This document shows positions 14,728 to 22,386 of a stretch of DNA of 64,000 nucleotides, in pieces. The DNA is taken from contig NZ_JACHMP010000001.1 of NCBI RefSeq assembly GCF_014204985.1, forward strand, positions 1,426,001 to 1,490,000. The letters are read 5' to 3'. A program made the translations under genes and the position numbers. This DNA comes from Streptosporangium becharense (GTDB lineage: Bacteria > Actinomycetota > Actinomycetes > Streptosporangiales > Streptosporangiaceae). Positions within the stretch are counted from its first letter, which is position 1. Each line of letters starts with the position of its first letter. Under the pieces are notes generated by a model. It made no database searches. It saw only the letters and a program-made list of their open reading frames with translations, and was not told the DNA's origin.

Positions 14728-15617
14728 GATGCCGTCCTTTCGGTCGTGCTGGTGGTGCTGATCGCGGTGTGCCAGACGTCGCGGTCTGCGGCGTCGACCC
14801 GGGCCAGGAAGTCCTCCCGGGTGGCGGCGAGGTGCGCGGCGGCCGACAGGTGATCGATCACGTCGTCGGGCAGCGGCGGGATCCATCCGGCCAATCGGGC
14901 CATGCCGCGCGGGGTGAGGGTGGTCTCGGCGTGCAGGAGCGCATCGCCGTAGGCGGTGCGGTAATCGTCGGCCGCGGCCAGCACCTGCGCGTAACGCCAC
15001 ATCGTGGTCTCGGCCGCGCGTCGGCGGTCAGAGGCGGGGGCGTCCATGCTGATCAGCCGGGCCAGGTCGAGCAGCTCGGCACGCAGCGCGTAGATCGCCG
15101 CCCACAAGGTGGACAGCATCCGCTCGTGTTCGACTGCTTCCCAGGCGAAGACGTCGGCGGGCAGGTGCAGCGGTCCGCGGCTGGCCGCGGTCAGCATCGG
15201 CGGTGCGACGTGGACGGCGGTGACCTCCTCGGAGTCGGCTGCGAGCATGTCGGCCAGGAGCCGGCACAGCCGCGGCTCGACACGCTTGCGGAAGTGGTGG
15301 ACCTCATAGCCGGCGGCCTGCGCCGCTGCGGCCCTGCGGTCGGTCAATGAGGCTCCGGCCGTCCCTGGTGAGGCTCCGAACAGGATCCGGGCCGCGTCGG
15401 CAAGGTCGTGCTTGAGCTGGGCGAGCTGCCAGCGCAGCACCCCGTCCAGGGCACGGGCCCGGCTCGCCGTGCTGCGCGGGTCGGTGGCGCGTAGAGCGAC
15501 CCCGGAAAGAGCCAGCAGGGCCGGCGCGGTGAGAGTGGAGGGCACCGGTAGGCCGGTGTGGAGGAAAGATCGCAGCTCGGTGGCGATGTCAGAGGGCTGC
15601 GGATCGGGTGGCGGCAT
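14724..15617 (-). CDS. Hypothetical protein, first gene of LysRS-like/ASCH operon
   Basis: Protein of 297 aa, predicted helical throughout. Residues about 68-110 include LTDRRAAAAQAAGYEVHHFR and the run KRVEPRLCRLLADML, a pattern I have seen in uncharacterised actinomycete proteins. No membrane segment or catalytic motif is evident. AAGGAGGT lies eight bases before the ATG at 15617, the strongest ribosome site in the region. The promoter side holds four ATGCCCA words in register and a long palindrome. As the leading gene of the operon it may be a regulator or an adaptor; nothing in the sequence decides this. Confidence 0.75.
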   Translation of the reverse strand: MPPPDPQPSDIATELRSFLHTGLPVPSTLTAPALLALSGVALRATDPRSTASRARALDGVLRWQLAQLKHDLADAARILFGASPGTAGASLTDRRAAAAQAAGYEVHHFRKRVEPRLCRLLADMLAADSEEVTAVHVAPPMLTAASRGPLHLPADVFAWEAVEHERMLSTLWAAIYALRAELLDLARLISMDAPASDRRRAAETTMWRYAQVLAAADDYRTAYGDALLHAETTLTPRGMARLAGWIPPLPDDVIDHLSAAAHLAATREDFLARVDAADRDVWHTAISTTSTTERTAS

Positions 15618-15642
15618 GGGGTTCCACCTCCTTGTGAGGACG

Positions 15643-15685
15643 ATGCCCAGTAAATGCCCAGTTGCAATGCCCACGATATGCCCAG
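15643..15685. promoter_or_regulatory. Four-copy ATGCCCA iteron-like array
   Basis: ATGCCCA begins at 15643, 15654, 15667 and 15678, that is at spacings of 11, 13 and 11 bases, close to one helical turn each. Three of the four copies continue with G. The array lies 26-68 bases upstream of the start codon at 15617, where a regulator would act. It is not coding on either strand. The regulator is unknown. Confidence 0.6.
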
Positions 15686-15693
15686 CCCTGGAG

Positions 15694-15719
15694 AATCGCA
15701 GCCTTCCGCTGTCGCGATT
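15694..15719. promoter_or_regulatory. Short inverted repeat next to the iteron array
   Basis: AATCGC at 15694-15699 and GCGATT at 15714-15719 form an inverted repeat with a 14-base spacer. It lies between the iteron array and the long palindrome and may be part of the same control region. Six-base arms are short enough to occur by chance. Confidence 0.3.
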
Positions 15720-15736
15720 TTGAGGATCTTCCCGGA

Positions 15737-15796
15737 AGCGCCAGCCGTTGGCGGTGCCCCGCCACCCCTGACGGGGCACCGCCAACGGCTGGCGCT
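15737..15796. repeat. 25-bp perfect palindrome (large hairpin)
   Basis: The arm at 15737-15761 is the exact reverse complement of 15772-15796, with a ten-base loop, so no mismatch in 25 pairs. It lies 120-180 bases upstream of the operon that starts at 15617 and about 250 bases from a transposase remnant. It could be a REP-like or MITE-like element, a terminator that isolates the operon, or a recombination site. Confidence 0.85.
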
Positions 15797-15932
15797 CGAC
15801 GACGTCTCGCCTGGATGCCATCCAGCCGCGTCTGCCCCCCCCGCTGGCGGTCCCTGGTCTGCGCACCATCGCCCGCGGGGAGTTGGAAAGCGCGACGACA
15901 CGGCACGGGGGCGTCCGGGCCGCCGCGCCGGC

Positions 15933-16040
15933 TCATGAGGTGAAGGTGTCCACGGCCCGCGTCCGTTGCACCAGTTCCACCTGGATGGCCAGCTCCTGCG
16001 CGAGTTCCTCGGCCGAGGAGCGCAGGAGCGTCTCGCACAC
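15933..16040 (-). pseudogene. Possible C-terminal stub of a gene cut by the insertion sequence
   Basis: The minus strand carries a frame ending SSAEELAQELAIQVELVQRT and, after a short tail, a stop at 15933. It is amphipathic and coding-like, but upstream it runs into the transposase remnant with no start codon. It may be the end of a gene truncated by the insertion. It is antisense to the first part of a plus-strand frame, so it could also be chance. Confidence 0.25.
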
Positions 16041-16432
16041 GCCGCCGTCCTCACCGGCGGCAACCGCGGGCGACGTCACCCGGTTGGTGCCGCTGTTGCA
16101 GGCCGTCCCGCCGGTGCGCGGCAAGCGCGGCCGCCCGCGTCGGCGCCCCGAGGTCGTCCCAGGTGATCGCGGCTACGACCACGACAAGCACCGCAGGCAG
16201 GTTCGTGCCCTCGGCATTCGCCCGCTGATCGCCCGCCGCGGCACCGAACACGGCTCCGGTCTGGGCACACAGCGCCGGGTGGTGGAGCAGGCCTTCGCCT
16301 TGCTGCACCACTTCCGCCGGCTGCGGATCCGCCGGGAGGTCCGCGCCGACATCCATGAGGCCTTCCTCAAGCTTGGGTGCGCGTTGATCTGCTGGCGCCG
16401 CCTCAGCTCATTGTGTTAGCAGCTCTTAAGGA
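16040..16432 (+). mobile_element. IS5-type transposase remnant (C-terminal part, frameshifted)
   Basis: The plus strand encodes AVLTGGNR near 16050 and then, in another frame, GDVTRLVPLLQAVPPVRGKR, followed by GDRGYDHDKHRR and VVEQAFALLHHFRRLRI, ending at TAG 16417-16419. This is the second half of an IS5-family DDE transposase, with the middle aspartate region and the catalytic-glutamate region RVVEQAFA. The first half is missing and a frameshift lies near 16060-16070, so it is not functional. The bases after the stop (GTTAGCAGCTCTTAA) are probably the right inverted end, but the left end was not found. Confidence 0.75.
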
Positions 16433-16465
16433 GTAGCCGGGCGAGCGATGATTCGAGACCGGACA

Positions 16466-16502
16466 GCAAGAGCCCCGACCCGAGAAGGGGCGGGGCTCTT
16501 GC
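16466..16502. terminator. Strong hairpin after the transposase remnant
   Basis: GCAAGAGCCCCG (16466-16477) pairs with CGGGGCTCTTGC (16491-16502), 12 perfect pairs with a 13-base loop. It lies in the 190-base gap between the transposase remnant and the Smr gene and probably terminates transcription or insulates the island edge. Confidence 0.6.
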
Positions 16503-16601
16503 GTCTCAGGGCACACGGCGGGCACACCACCCCCAGACGACCTGAGATCAAACGAGATCCAGCAGGACAAGAAACCCCAGCTCAGACGGGGTAGGGCGGG
16601 A

Positions 16602-16620
16602 GTCTCCGCAGGCCGGAGAC
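16602..16620 (-). terminator. Terminator of the Smr-domain gene
   Basis: GTCTCCG and CGGAGAC form a 7-bp stem with a five-base loop, ending nine bases beyond the Smr-gene stop on the minus strand. A G-rich tract replaces the usual T-run. Confidence 0.5.
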
Positions 16621-16628
16621 CCCCTTTC

Positions 16629-16883
16629 CTACTTGTGCCGGAAGTAGACGAACAGCCGGCCGTGGTTCTTGGAGTCCTTGTCGATGCGGTGGTAGAGGGC
16701 CTTGATCTCCTTCTGCTCCAGGAAACGCAGGACCTTCTTCTTGAGCTGGCCGGAGCCCTTGCCCGGGATGATCTCGACTTCGGTGGCCCGCTTCCTGATG
16801 GCCTCGTCGACGACGTCCCGCAGTGCTTTGTCGATCTCTCCGCCCCGGTTGTAGATGGGGTGCAGATCCAGCTTGAGCTTCAC
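16629..16883 (-). CDS. Small Smr-domain protein (MutS2 C-terminal-like)
   Basis: Protein of 84 aa, a stand-alone Smr domain. It starts with LKLDLHP, the LDLH-type metal/nucleic-acid contact, and carries EIIPGKGSGQLKKKVLRFL (about 37-55) with the GKGxG loop of the family. Smr domains bind or nick branched DNA or RNA. This short version, common in actinomycetes, lacks the MutS ATPase. It is divergent from the ABC importer operon starting at 17011, and the gap of 127 bases contains the importer promoter. Confidence 0.85.
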   Translation of the reverse strand: MKLKLDLHPIYNRGGEIDKALRDVVDEAIRKRATEVEIIPGKGSGQLKKKVLRFLEQKEIKALYHRIDKDSKNHGRLFVYFRHK

Positions 16884-16947
16884 CAGGCCTCCCGCGCGTC
16901 ACCTGGGGTCAGTGTACGCATCGCCGCCGTCCGCAACGCGATGGTAG

Positions 16948-16976
16948 TTGCCACCAAGTCGCAATAAGGTTATGTT
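16948..16976 (+). promoter_or_regulatory. Sigma-70-type promoter of the nickel/peptide-type ABC operon
   Basis: TTGCCA (16948-16953), a 17-base spacer and TATGTT (16971-16976) form a good vegetative promoter. Transcription would begin near 16983, giving a leader of about 28 bases before the ATG at 17011. Confidence 0.6.
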
Positions 16977-17010
16977 CCGGGTGGTTTTGTCGATTTTTGG
17001 AAGGGGTCAA

Positions 17011-18567
17011 ATGAGGCTGGCTCGACGCCTGGCCACCCTGTCCGCCGTGTTCGGCCTGCTCACGGCAGCCTGTTCCGCACCGACCACCGGCACCCCCGCC
17101 CCCGGCGACGCCTTCGTGATCGGTCTCAGCTCCGAGTTCGACACCCTCAACCCGGTGATGGGCTACTCCCCCGACGGGGGGTCGCTGATCTACGAGGGCC
17201 TGATGAGCCGCGAACCCGACCTGTCGATGAAACCGGCGCTGGCCGCGACGGCGCCGGTGACCTCCGCCGACGGCAAGACCGTCACCTTCACCCTGCGCGA
17301 GGGTGTGAAGTTCCACGACGGCAGGCCGGTCACCGCCGCCGACGTGGAGTACACCTACGAGGCGCTGCTGGAGGAGGCCAACAACTCCCCCATCCGGGGC
17401 GACTACACGGCGATCGAGGAGGTCGCCGCACCGGACGCCAAGACGGTGGTCTTCACGCTGAAGCACCCGTACGCCCCGCTCGTGCAGCGCACCACGCTCG
17501 GTGTCGTGCCCAAGGGCAGTCCGCTGACGGGTGACCCGCCGCCCGGCGCCGGGCCCTACCGGTTCGTGTCGCGGACGCCCGGCGACAAGATCGTGCTGGA
17601 GGGGAACCGGGGCTACTGGGCCGGTGCCCCGGCCATCACCCGGCTGGTCCTGGCCTTCGCCGAGGACGACAACGTCCGGGCGGCGCGGATGTCGGCCGGG
17701 GAGTTCGACGCCACGATCCTCCCGCCCAAGGCCGCGGCCCGGTTCGACGGACAGCCGGACATCACGGTCCACCGGGTGCCCAGCGCCGACTACCGCGGCA
17801 TCATGTTCCCGCTGAAGCAGCCGGTCACCGGTGACCGGACGATCCGCAGGGCGTTGAGCCTGGCCATCGACCGCGGCGCGATGGTGGACACCATCCTCGC
17901 CGGGGCGGGCCGGCCCGCCTTCGGGCCCGTCTCCCCCGACACCGCCTGGCACAATCCCGAGGTGACCGGTCCGGCCGCGGGCGACCCCGAGGCGGCGAGG
18001 AAGCTCCTGCAGGACGCCGGGTGGAAGGCCGGCGACGACGGCATCCGGGTCAAGGACGGCAGGCGGGCCGAGTTCTCCCTGATGTACCCGGCCGGTGACA
18101 CGCTCCGCAAGGAGCTCGCGCTGGCGGTGGCCTCCGACGCCCGGAAGGTCGGCGTCGACGTGCGGCTCGCCGGGCTCGACTGGGACGCGATCGAGCCGCG
18201 CATGTCCGAGGACGCTCTGATCATGGGCTGGGGCAGCCCGTACGACCCCGACTACGTCAACTACGAGCTCTTCCACTCCGCCTACGCGGGCAAGGGCTTC
18301 TTCAACCCGGGCGGGTACGCCAACCCGAAGGTGGACGAACTGCTGGAGACCGGCCGCGCCTCCGGCGACGAGGCCGTCCGCAGGCAGGTGTACCGCGACT
18401 TCCAGAAGATCGTGCACGACGACGAGGTGTGGACGTACCTCGTCTTCCTCAAGCACGTCTACGTGATCCGCGGCAACCCCGCCGGCGTCCGGCCCGGGGT
18501 GGACGCCCACGAGCACGCCACCGGCGGCCTGTTCCGCGACATCCACACCTGGAGGCCCGCGTCGTGA
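17011..18567 (+). CDS. ABC transporter substrate-binding lipoprotein, nickel/peptide family (SBP_bac_5)
   Basis: Protein of 518 aa, typical length for the family. A lipoprotein signal ends at LLTAAC (cysteine about 18), so it is anchored outside the membrane. The mature part has SSEFDTLNPVMGY, TFTLREGVKFHDGRPVTAAD (about 88-107) and a C-terminal GWGSPYDPDYVNYELFHS, all standard for peptide/nickel binding proteins. Ligand specificity, whether oligopeptide, nickel or a metallophore, is not readable. GGAAGGGG precedes the ATG. It leads a five-gene importer with two permeases and two ATPases and overlaps the next gene by four bases. Confidence 0.9.
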   Translation: MRLARRLATLSAVFGLLTAACSAPTTGTPAPGDAFVIGLSSEFDTLNPVMGYSPDGGSLIYEGLMSREPDLSMKPALAATAPVTSADGKTVTFTLREGVKFHDGRPVTAADVEYTYEALLEEANNSPIRGDYTAIEEVAAPDAKTVVFTLKHPYAPLVQRTTLGVVPKGSPLTGDPPPGAGPYRFVSRTPGDKIVLEGNRGYWAGAPAITRLVLAFAEDDNVRAARMSAGEFDATILPPKAAARFDGQPDITVHRVPSADYRGIMFPLKQPVTGDRTIRRALSLAIDRGAMVDTILAGAGRPAFGPVSPDTAWHNPEVTGPAAGDPEAARKLLQDAGWKAGDDGIRVKDGRRAEFSLMYPAGDTLRKELALAVASDARKVGVDVRLAGLDWDAIEPRMSEDALIMGWGSPYDPDYVNYELFHSAYAGKGFFNPGGYANPKVDELLETGRASGDEAVRRQVYRDFQKIVHDDEVWTYLVFLKHVYVIRGNPAGVRPGVDAHEHATGGLFRDIHTWRPAS

Positions 18568-19754
18568 AACCGGCCACGTCCTCCGGGGAGCACGTCCCCG
18601 GCGGCACGGAGAGCGGGCTCCCCTCCGCTCCCGGCGCACCCGGGCTCCTCCGCACCGTCCCGGCCGAACCCCTCGGCGCCGTCCCCGCCGGACCCGGCGT
18701 CCCCGGTGCGCCGGAGCCCCTCCCCTCCCCCGGCGGCGCCGGCGGGGGAGGGCGGCCCTCCTCCGGCGGCCTGGGGGCGGTGGTCCTGCGCCTGGTGGCC
18801 TGGCGGCTGGCGTTCGCCGTGCCGTTGCTGATCGCGGTGACCGCCGGCATGTTCGCCCTGGCCAAGGCGTCCCCGTTCGACCCGGTCCGCCAGTACCTGG
18901 GGGATCGGGCGACGGTCACCGACCCCGAGGTGGTCGAGCGGATCCGGGCCAACTGGGGCCTCGACCGGCCCGTCCTGGAGCAGTACGCGACCTGGGTGGG
19001 CAACCTGTTCCGCGGCGACCTGGGCGACTCGCGCTCGCTGCATCTGCCGGTGACCCAGGTCATCGCCGAACGCCTGCCGTGGACCCTGCTCGCCACCTCG
19101 GCGGCGATCGTCCTCATGCTGGCCGGGAGCCTGCTGGTGGGCACGCTCGCGGCGTGGCGCGAGGGCTCGTGGGCGGACCGGCTGATCACCGGTGGCGCGT
19201 TCGCCAACGAGGCGGCCCCGGTGTTCTGGCTCGGTCTGCTGGCCGTGTGGGTGTTCTCGGTTCAGTTCGGCTGGCTGCCCGCGGGCGGCCTGACCAGCGC
19301 CGGGTCGTCGACCGTGGAGGCCGGGGACGTGGCCGCGCACATGATCCTGCCGGTGACGGTTCTGGCGGTCTCCCAGTCGTCGTGGCTCGTGCTGTACGTC
19401 CGGGAGTCGGTCATCGGCACCCTGCGCGAGGACTTCGTCGTGGGTGCCCGTGCCCGCGGCCTGCGCGAGCGGACGGTGGTCGTCCGGCACGCGCTGCGCT
19501 CGGCGCTGCTGCCCTTCCTGACCCTCCTCGGCGCGCGGGTGCCCGAGCTGGTCACCGGGGCGATCCTGGTGGAGACCGTCTTCTCCTGGCCGGGGGTCGC
19601 CTCGGCCTCGGTGCAGGCGGCCCTGGCCGTGGACTTCCCGCTGCTGGCCGCGCTCACCCTGCTGGGCACCCTGGCGGTGGTCTGCGGGAACCTGCTGGCC
19701 GACGTGGCGTACACGGTCGCCGACCCGCGCGTGCGAACCCTGGGGGTGGGCTGA
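18564..19754 (+). CDS. ABC transporter permease, DppB/NikB type
   Basis: Protein of 396 aa. From about residue 80 it is an ordinary DppB/NikB permease with six membrane segments and the ATPase-contact loop near ARGLRERTVVVRHALRSALL. The first 75 residues are an odd Pro/Gly/Ala-rich tail absent from typical members (usual length about 315). The GTG at 18564 overlaps the upstream stop by four bases, which supports this start; a GTG near 18780 would remove the tail. It partners with the next permease to form the import channel. Confidence 0.85.
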   Translation: MKPATSSGEHVPGGTESGLPSAPGAPGLLRTVPAEPLGAVPAGPGVPGAPEPLPSPGGAGGGGRPSSGGLGAVVLRLVAWRLAFAVPLLIAVTAGMFALAKASPFDPVRQYLGDRATVTDPEVVERIRANWGLDRPVLEQYATWVGNLFRGDLGDSRSLHLPVTQVIAERLPWTLLATSAAIVLMLAGSLLVGTLAAWREGSWADRLITGGAFANEAAPVFWLGLLAVWVFSVQFGWLPAGGLTSAGSSTVEAGDVAAHMILPVTVLAVSQSSWLVLYVRESVIGTLREDFVVGARARGLRERTVVVRHALRSALLPFLTLLGARVPELVTGAILVETVFSWPGVASASVQAALAVDFPLLAALTLLGTLAVVCGNLLADVAYTVADPRVRTLGVG

Positions 19755-19755
19755 G

Positions 19756-20592
19756 ATGCGGTGGTGGACCGAGGCTCCGCGTACGGCGCGACTGGCCGCG
19801 GTGACGCTGGTCCTGCTGGGCCTGGCCGTGCTGCTGGTGCCGCCGTTCGCCCGGCTCGACCAGCAACTGGTCGAGCTGCGCTCGGCGGGGCTGCCGCCGT
19901 CCCTCGCGCACCCGTTCGGCACCGACCAGGTGGGCCGGGACGTGCTGTTGCGCTCCGTCTACGGCCTGCGCGTGTCGTTCCTGGTGGGCCTGGTCGCCGC
20001 GCTGGTCAGCATGGTGATCGGCGGCCTGGTGGGCCTGGCCGCGGGCAGCCTCGGCGGCATGCCCGACCGCCTGCTCATGCGGGTCGTCGACGGTTTCAAC
20101 TCGGTGCCGCACCTGCTGTTCGGCATCTTCATCGTGGCGCTGTTCGCGCCGAGCCCGGTCGCGGTCGTCGTCTCGGTGGGCGTCACGCACTGGACGACGG
20201 CCGCCAGGATCATCCGCTCGGAGGTGCTGTCGCTGCGGTCACGGCCGTTCGTGGAGGCGGCGATCTCCGGCGGCGCGGGTCGTTCGCGGGTGATCCGCCG
20301 TCATCTGCTGCCCCACCTGCTGCCGCACCTGCTGCTGGCCACGGTGCTGATGGTGCCGCACGCGATCTGGCACGAGACCGCGCTGAGCTTCCTGGGCCTG
20401 GGGCTCCCCGCCCACCTGGCCTCGCTCGGCAACATGATCAGTGACGGACGGCACTCGCTGCTGGTCGGCGACTGGTGGTCGAGCCTGGTGCCCGGCCTGT
20501 TCGTGCTGGTCCCGACGCTGGCCGTGGCGGTGCTCGCGCAGTACTGGCGCGACCGGCTCAGCCCCCGCCGGCGATCGGAGCTGTCCCTGTGA
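19756..20592 (+). CDS. ABC transporter permease, DppC/NikC type
   Basis: Protein of 278 aa. The N-terminus has one membrane helix, then HPFGTDQVGRDVLLRSVYG (about 54-72), the hallmark of DppC/NikC permeases, and five more segments. The ATPase-contact motif is in EAAISGGAGRSRVIRRHLLP (about 171-190). It starts one base after the preceding stop and pairs with the DppB-type permease. The short C-terminal tail is charged and cytoplasmic. Confidence 0.9.
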   Translation: MRWWTEAPRTARLAAVTLVLLGLAVLLVPPFARLDQQLVELRSAGLPPSLAHPFGTDQVGRDVLLRSVYGLRVSFLVGLVAALVSMVIGGLVGLAAGSLGGMPDRLLMRVVDGFNSVPHLLFGIFIVALFAPSPVAVVVSVGVTHWTTAARIIRSEVLSLRSRPFVEAAISGGAGRSRVIRRHLLPHLLPHLLLATVLMVPHAIWHETALSFLGLGLPAHLASLGNMISDGRHSLLVGDWWSSLVPGLFVLVPTLAVAVLAQYWRDRLSPRRRSELSL

Positions 20593-20614
20593 ACCGGTCC
20601 GTGCTGGAGGATCT

Positions 20615-21577
20615 GTGAACGCGCTCGTGGTGGAGGATCTGACGGTCTCCTTCCGGATTCCGGGGGCGACCGTGCGGGCCGTGACCGGCGCCTGTTTCGA
20701 GGCGCGGCCCGGCCGCTGCCTGGCGCTGGTCGGTGAGTCCGGCTGCGGCAAGTCGGTGCTGGCGCACGCGCTGCTCGGCCTGCTGCCCGGCAACGCCTCG
20801 GTCTCCGGGAAGGCGTGGCTGGAGCAGGGGGACGAGCGGGTGGAGCTGCTCGGTGCCTCGCAGGCCGTGCTGGCGCGGCGGGTGCGCGGCCGCTCGATCG
20901 GGTTGATCCCGCAGAGCCCGGCCACCCATCTCACCCCGGTGCGGACCGCGCGAGCGCAGTTGCAGGAGGCGCTGCGGGAGCTGGGCACGCCCGCCGCGCA
21001 GGTCAGGGAGCGGGCGGACGTCCTCGCCGAACGGTACGGGCTGCGACCGGCCGACCTCGACCGTTACCCACACGAGTTGTCGGGGGGCATGGCCCAGCGG
21101 GTGGCCAACGCGATGGCGCTGGCCGGGGACCCGTGGCTGTTGCTGGCCGACGAGCCGACGAGCGGGCTGGACCGGCCGCTGGTCGACCGGGCGATGGCGG
21201 CGCTGCGCGGGCTGTGCGACGAGGGCAGGGCCGTGCTGCTGATCACCCACGACCTGCGCGCGGCCGAGCAGGTGGCCGACGACCTGGCGGTGATGTACGC
21301 CGGCCGTCTGGTCGAGACCGGGCCCGCCGAGCGGGTCCTGAACCGCCCCCGTCACCCGTACACCGCCGGGCTCCTCGACGCCCGGCCGGACCGGGCGTTC
21401 GTCCCCGTCCCCGGGATGCCGCCCGAGCTGACCCGGCTGCCGGACGGCTGTGCCTTCGCCCCGCGCTGCCCGGCGGCGAGCCCCGCCTGCGGGGAACCGC
21501 CGCCGGTGGCGGACGGCGTGGCCTGTCACCACCCACTGGAGCGTCCCCTGGAGGCCGGCCGTGCTCAAGGCCAGTGA
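20615..21577 (+). CDS. ABC transporter ATP-binding protein, DppD/NikD type
   Basis: Protein of 320 aa. Walker A GESGCGKS (about 40-47), signature ELSGGMAQR (about 154-162), Walker B LLLADEPTSG and the switch histidine in LLITHDLRAA are all intact. The C-terminal segment CAFAPRCPAASPACG is the cysteine-rich oligopeptide-transporter tail. The GTG at 20615 has GGAGG four bases upstream. It overlaps the second ATPase gene by 17 bases and should form a heterodimer with it to drive import. Confidence 0.9.
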   Translation: MNALVVEDLTVSFRIPGATVRAVTGACFEARPGRCLALVGESGCGKSVLAHALLGLLPGNASVSGKAWLEQGDERVELLGASQAVLARRVRGRSIGLIPQSPATHLTPVRTARAQLQEALRELGTPAAQVRERADVLAERYGLRPADLDRYPHELSGGMAQRVANAMALAGDPWLLLADEPTSGLDRPLVDRAMAALRGLCDEGRAVLLITHDLRAAEQVADDLAVMYAGRLVETGPAERVLNRPRHPYTAGLLDARPDRAFVPVPGMPPELTRLPDGCAFAPRCPAASPACGEPPPVADGVACHHPLERPLEAGRAQGQ

Positions 21578-22208
21578 CGTCACCGTCAGGTACGGCAGGC
21601 AGACGGTGCTGGACCGGGTCGGCTTCACCCTGGAGCCGGGCCGGGTGACCGGTCTGGGCGGGCCCAGCGGCTGCGGCAAGTCGACGCTGGCGCGGGTGCT
21701 GGCACTGATGCTCCGGCCCGCCTCGGGCACGGTGACGCTGGACGGCCACCCCGTACGGGGCTGGCGGCAACGCGCCGACCGGGAGCTGCGCATCTCGGTG
21801 GCGCTGGTCTACCAGCAGCCGCGGCTCGCGGTGGACCCCCGGCTGACGCTGACCGAGATCATCGCCGAGCCGCGGGCCGCGGTGGGCAGGCCGGATCCGG
21901 AACGGACGGGCGAGCTGGCCGCCGAGGTCGGCCTCACCCCCGACCTGCTGACCCGGCGTCCGCACGAGGTCTCCGACGGCCAGCTCCAGCGGGCCTGCCT
22001 GGCAAGGGCTCTCTCGCTGGAACCGCGCTACCTGATCTGCGATGAGATGACCACGATGCTGGACGCCTCCACCCAGGCCCACCTGGTGGCGGTCGTCAAC
22101 GCCTACCGGGAGCGGACCGGCGCCGGTGTGCTGGCCATCAGCCACGACGACGTCCTGCTGGGCCGCTGGGCCGACTCCGTCACGACGTTCGGCCGGTTCG
22201 GCGGTTGA
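21561..22208 (+). CDS. ABC transporter ATP-binding protein, DppF/NikE type
   Basis: Protein of 215 aa. Walker A GGPSGCGKST (about 31-40) is normal. The signature reads VSDGQLQR instead of LSGGQxQR, and the Walker B region is YLICDEMTTMLD, a variant seen in NikE/DppF-like subunits. It lacks the cysteine-rich C-terminal tail, so it is shorter than most DppF proteins (about 320 residues). The GTG start has GGAGG six bases upstream. It is the last gene of the importer operon, followed by a bidirectional hairpin. Confidence 0.85.
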   Translation: MLKASDVTVRYGRQTVLDRVGFTLEPGRVTGLGGPSGCGKSTLARVLALMLRPASGTVTLDGHPVRGWRQRADRELRISVALVYQQPRLAVDPRLTLTEIIAEPRAAVGRPDPERTGELAAEVGLTPDLLTRRPHEVSDGQLQRACLARALSLEPRYLICDEMTTMLDASTQAHLVAVVNAYRERTGAGVLAISHDDVLLGRWADSVTTFGRFGG

Positions 22209-22344
22209 CCGGGGGGCGTCCGGGCGGGCACGCGCCTCCCGGACGCTCCCCCGCCGTGGCCGGCCGCCGTGAACGGTCCCCCGCCGTTGACGACGTGCCC
22301 CCGGCCGCGGCCCGGACGGCCTCGGCTTCCCGCGTCGGCGGCAG

Positions 22345-22380
22345 CCGCCCGCCGGCCCGGAGCCCCGGCCCGGCGGGCGG
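22345..22380. terminator. Bidirectional terminator between ABC operon and CBS gene
   Basis: CCGCCCGCCGG (22345-22355) pairs perfectly with CCGGCGGGCGG (22370-22380) across a 14-base loop. It lies between convergent genes and can end both transcripts. Confidence 0.6.
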
Positions 22381-22386
22381 TGGGCG

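Noticed and set aside
16430-16520. Possible tRNA or attachment-site remnant near ATTCGAGACC
   Set aside because: The bases resemble part of a T-arm, but no acceptor, D or anticodon stems can be paired. The strong hairpin here is better explained as a terminator.
16909-18639. Long minus-strand open frame opposite the binding-protein gene
   Set aside because: It is the antisense shadow of a clear substrate-binding lipoprotein and has no recognisable domain.
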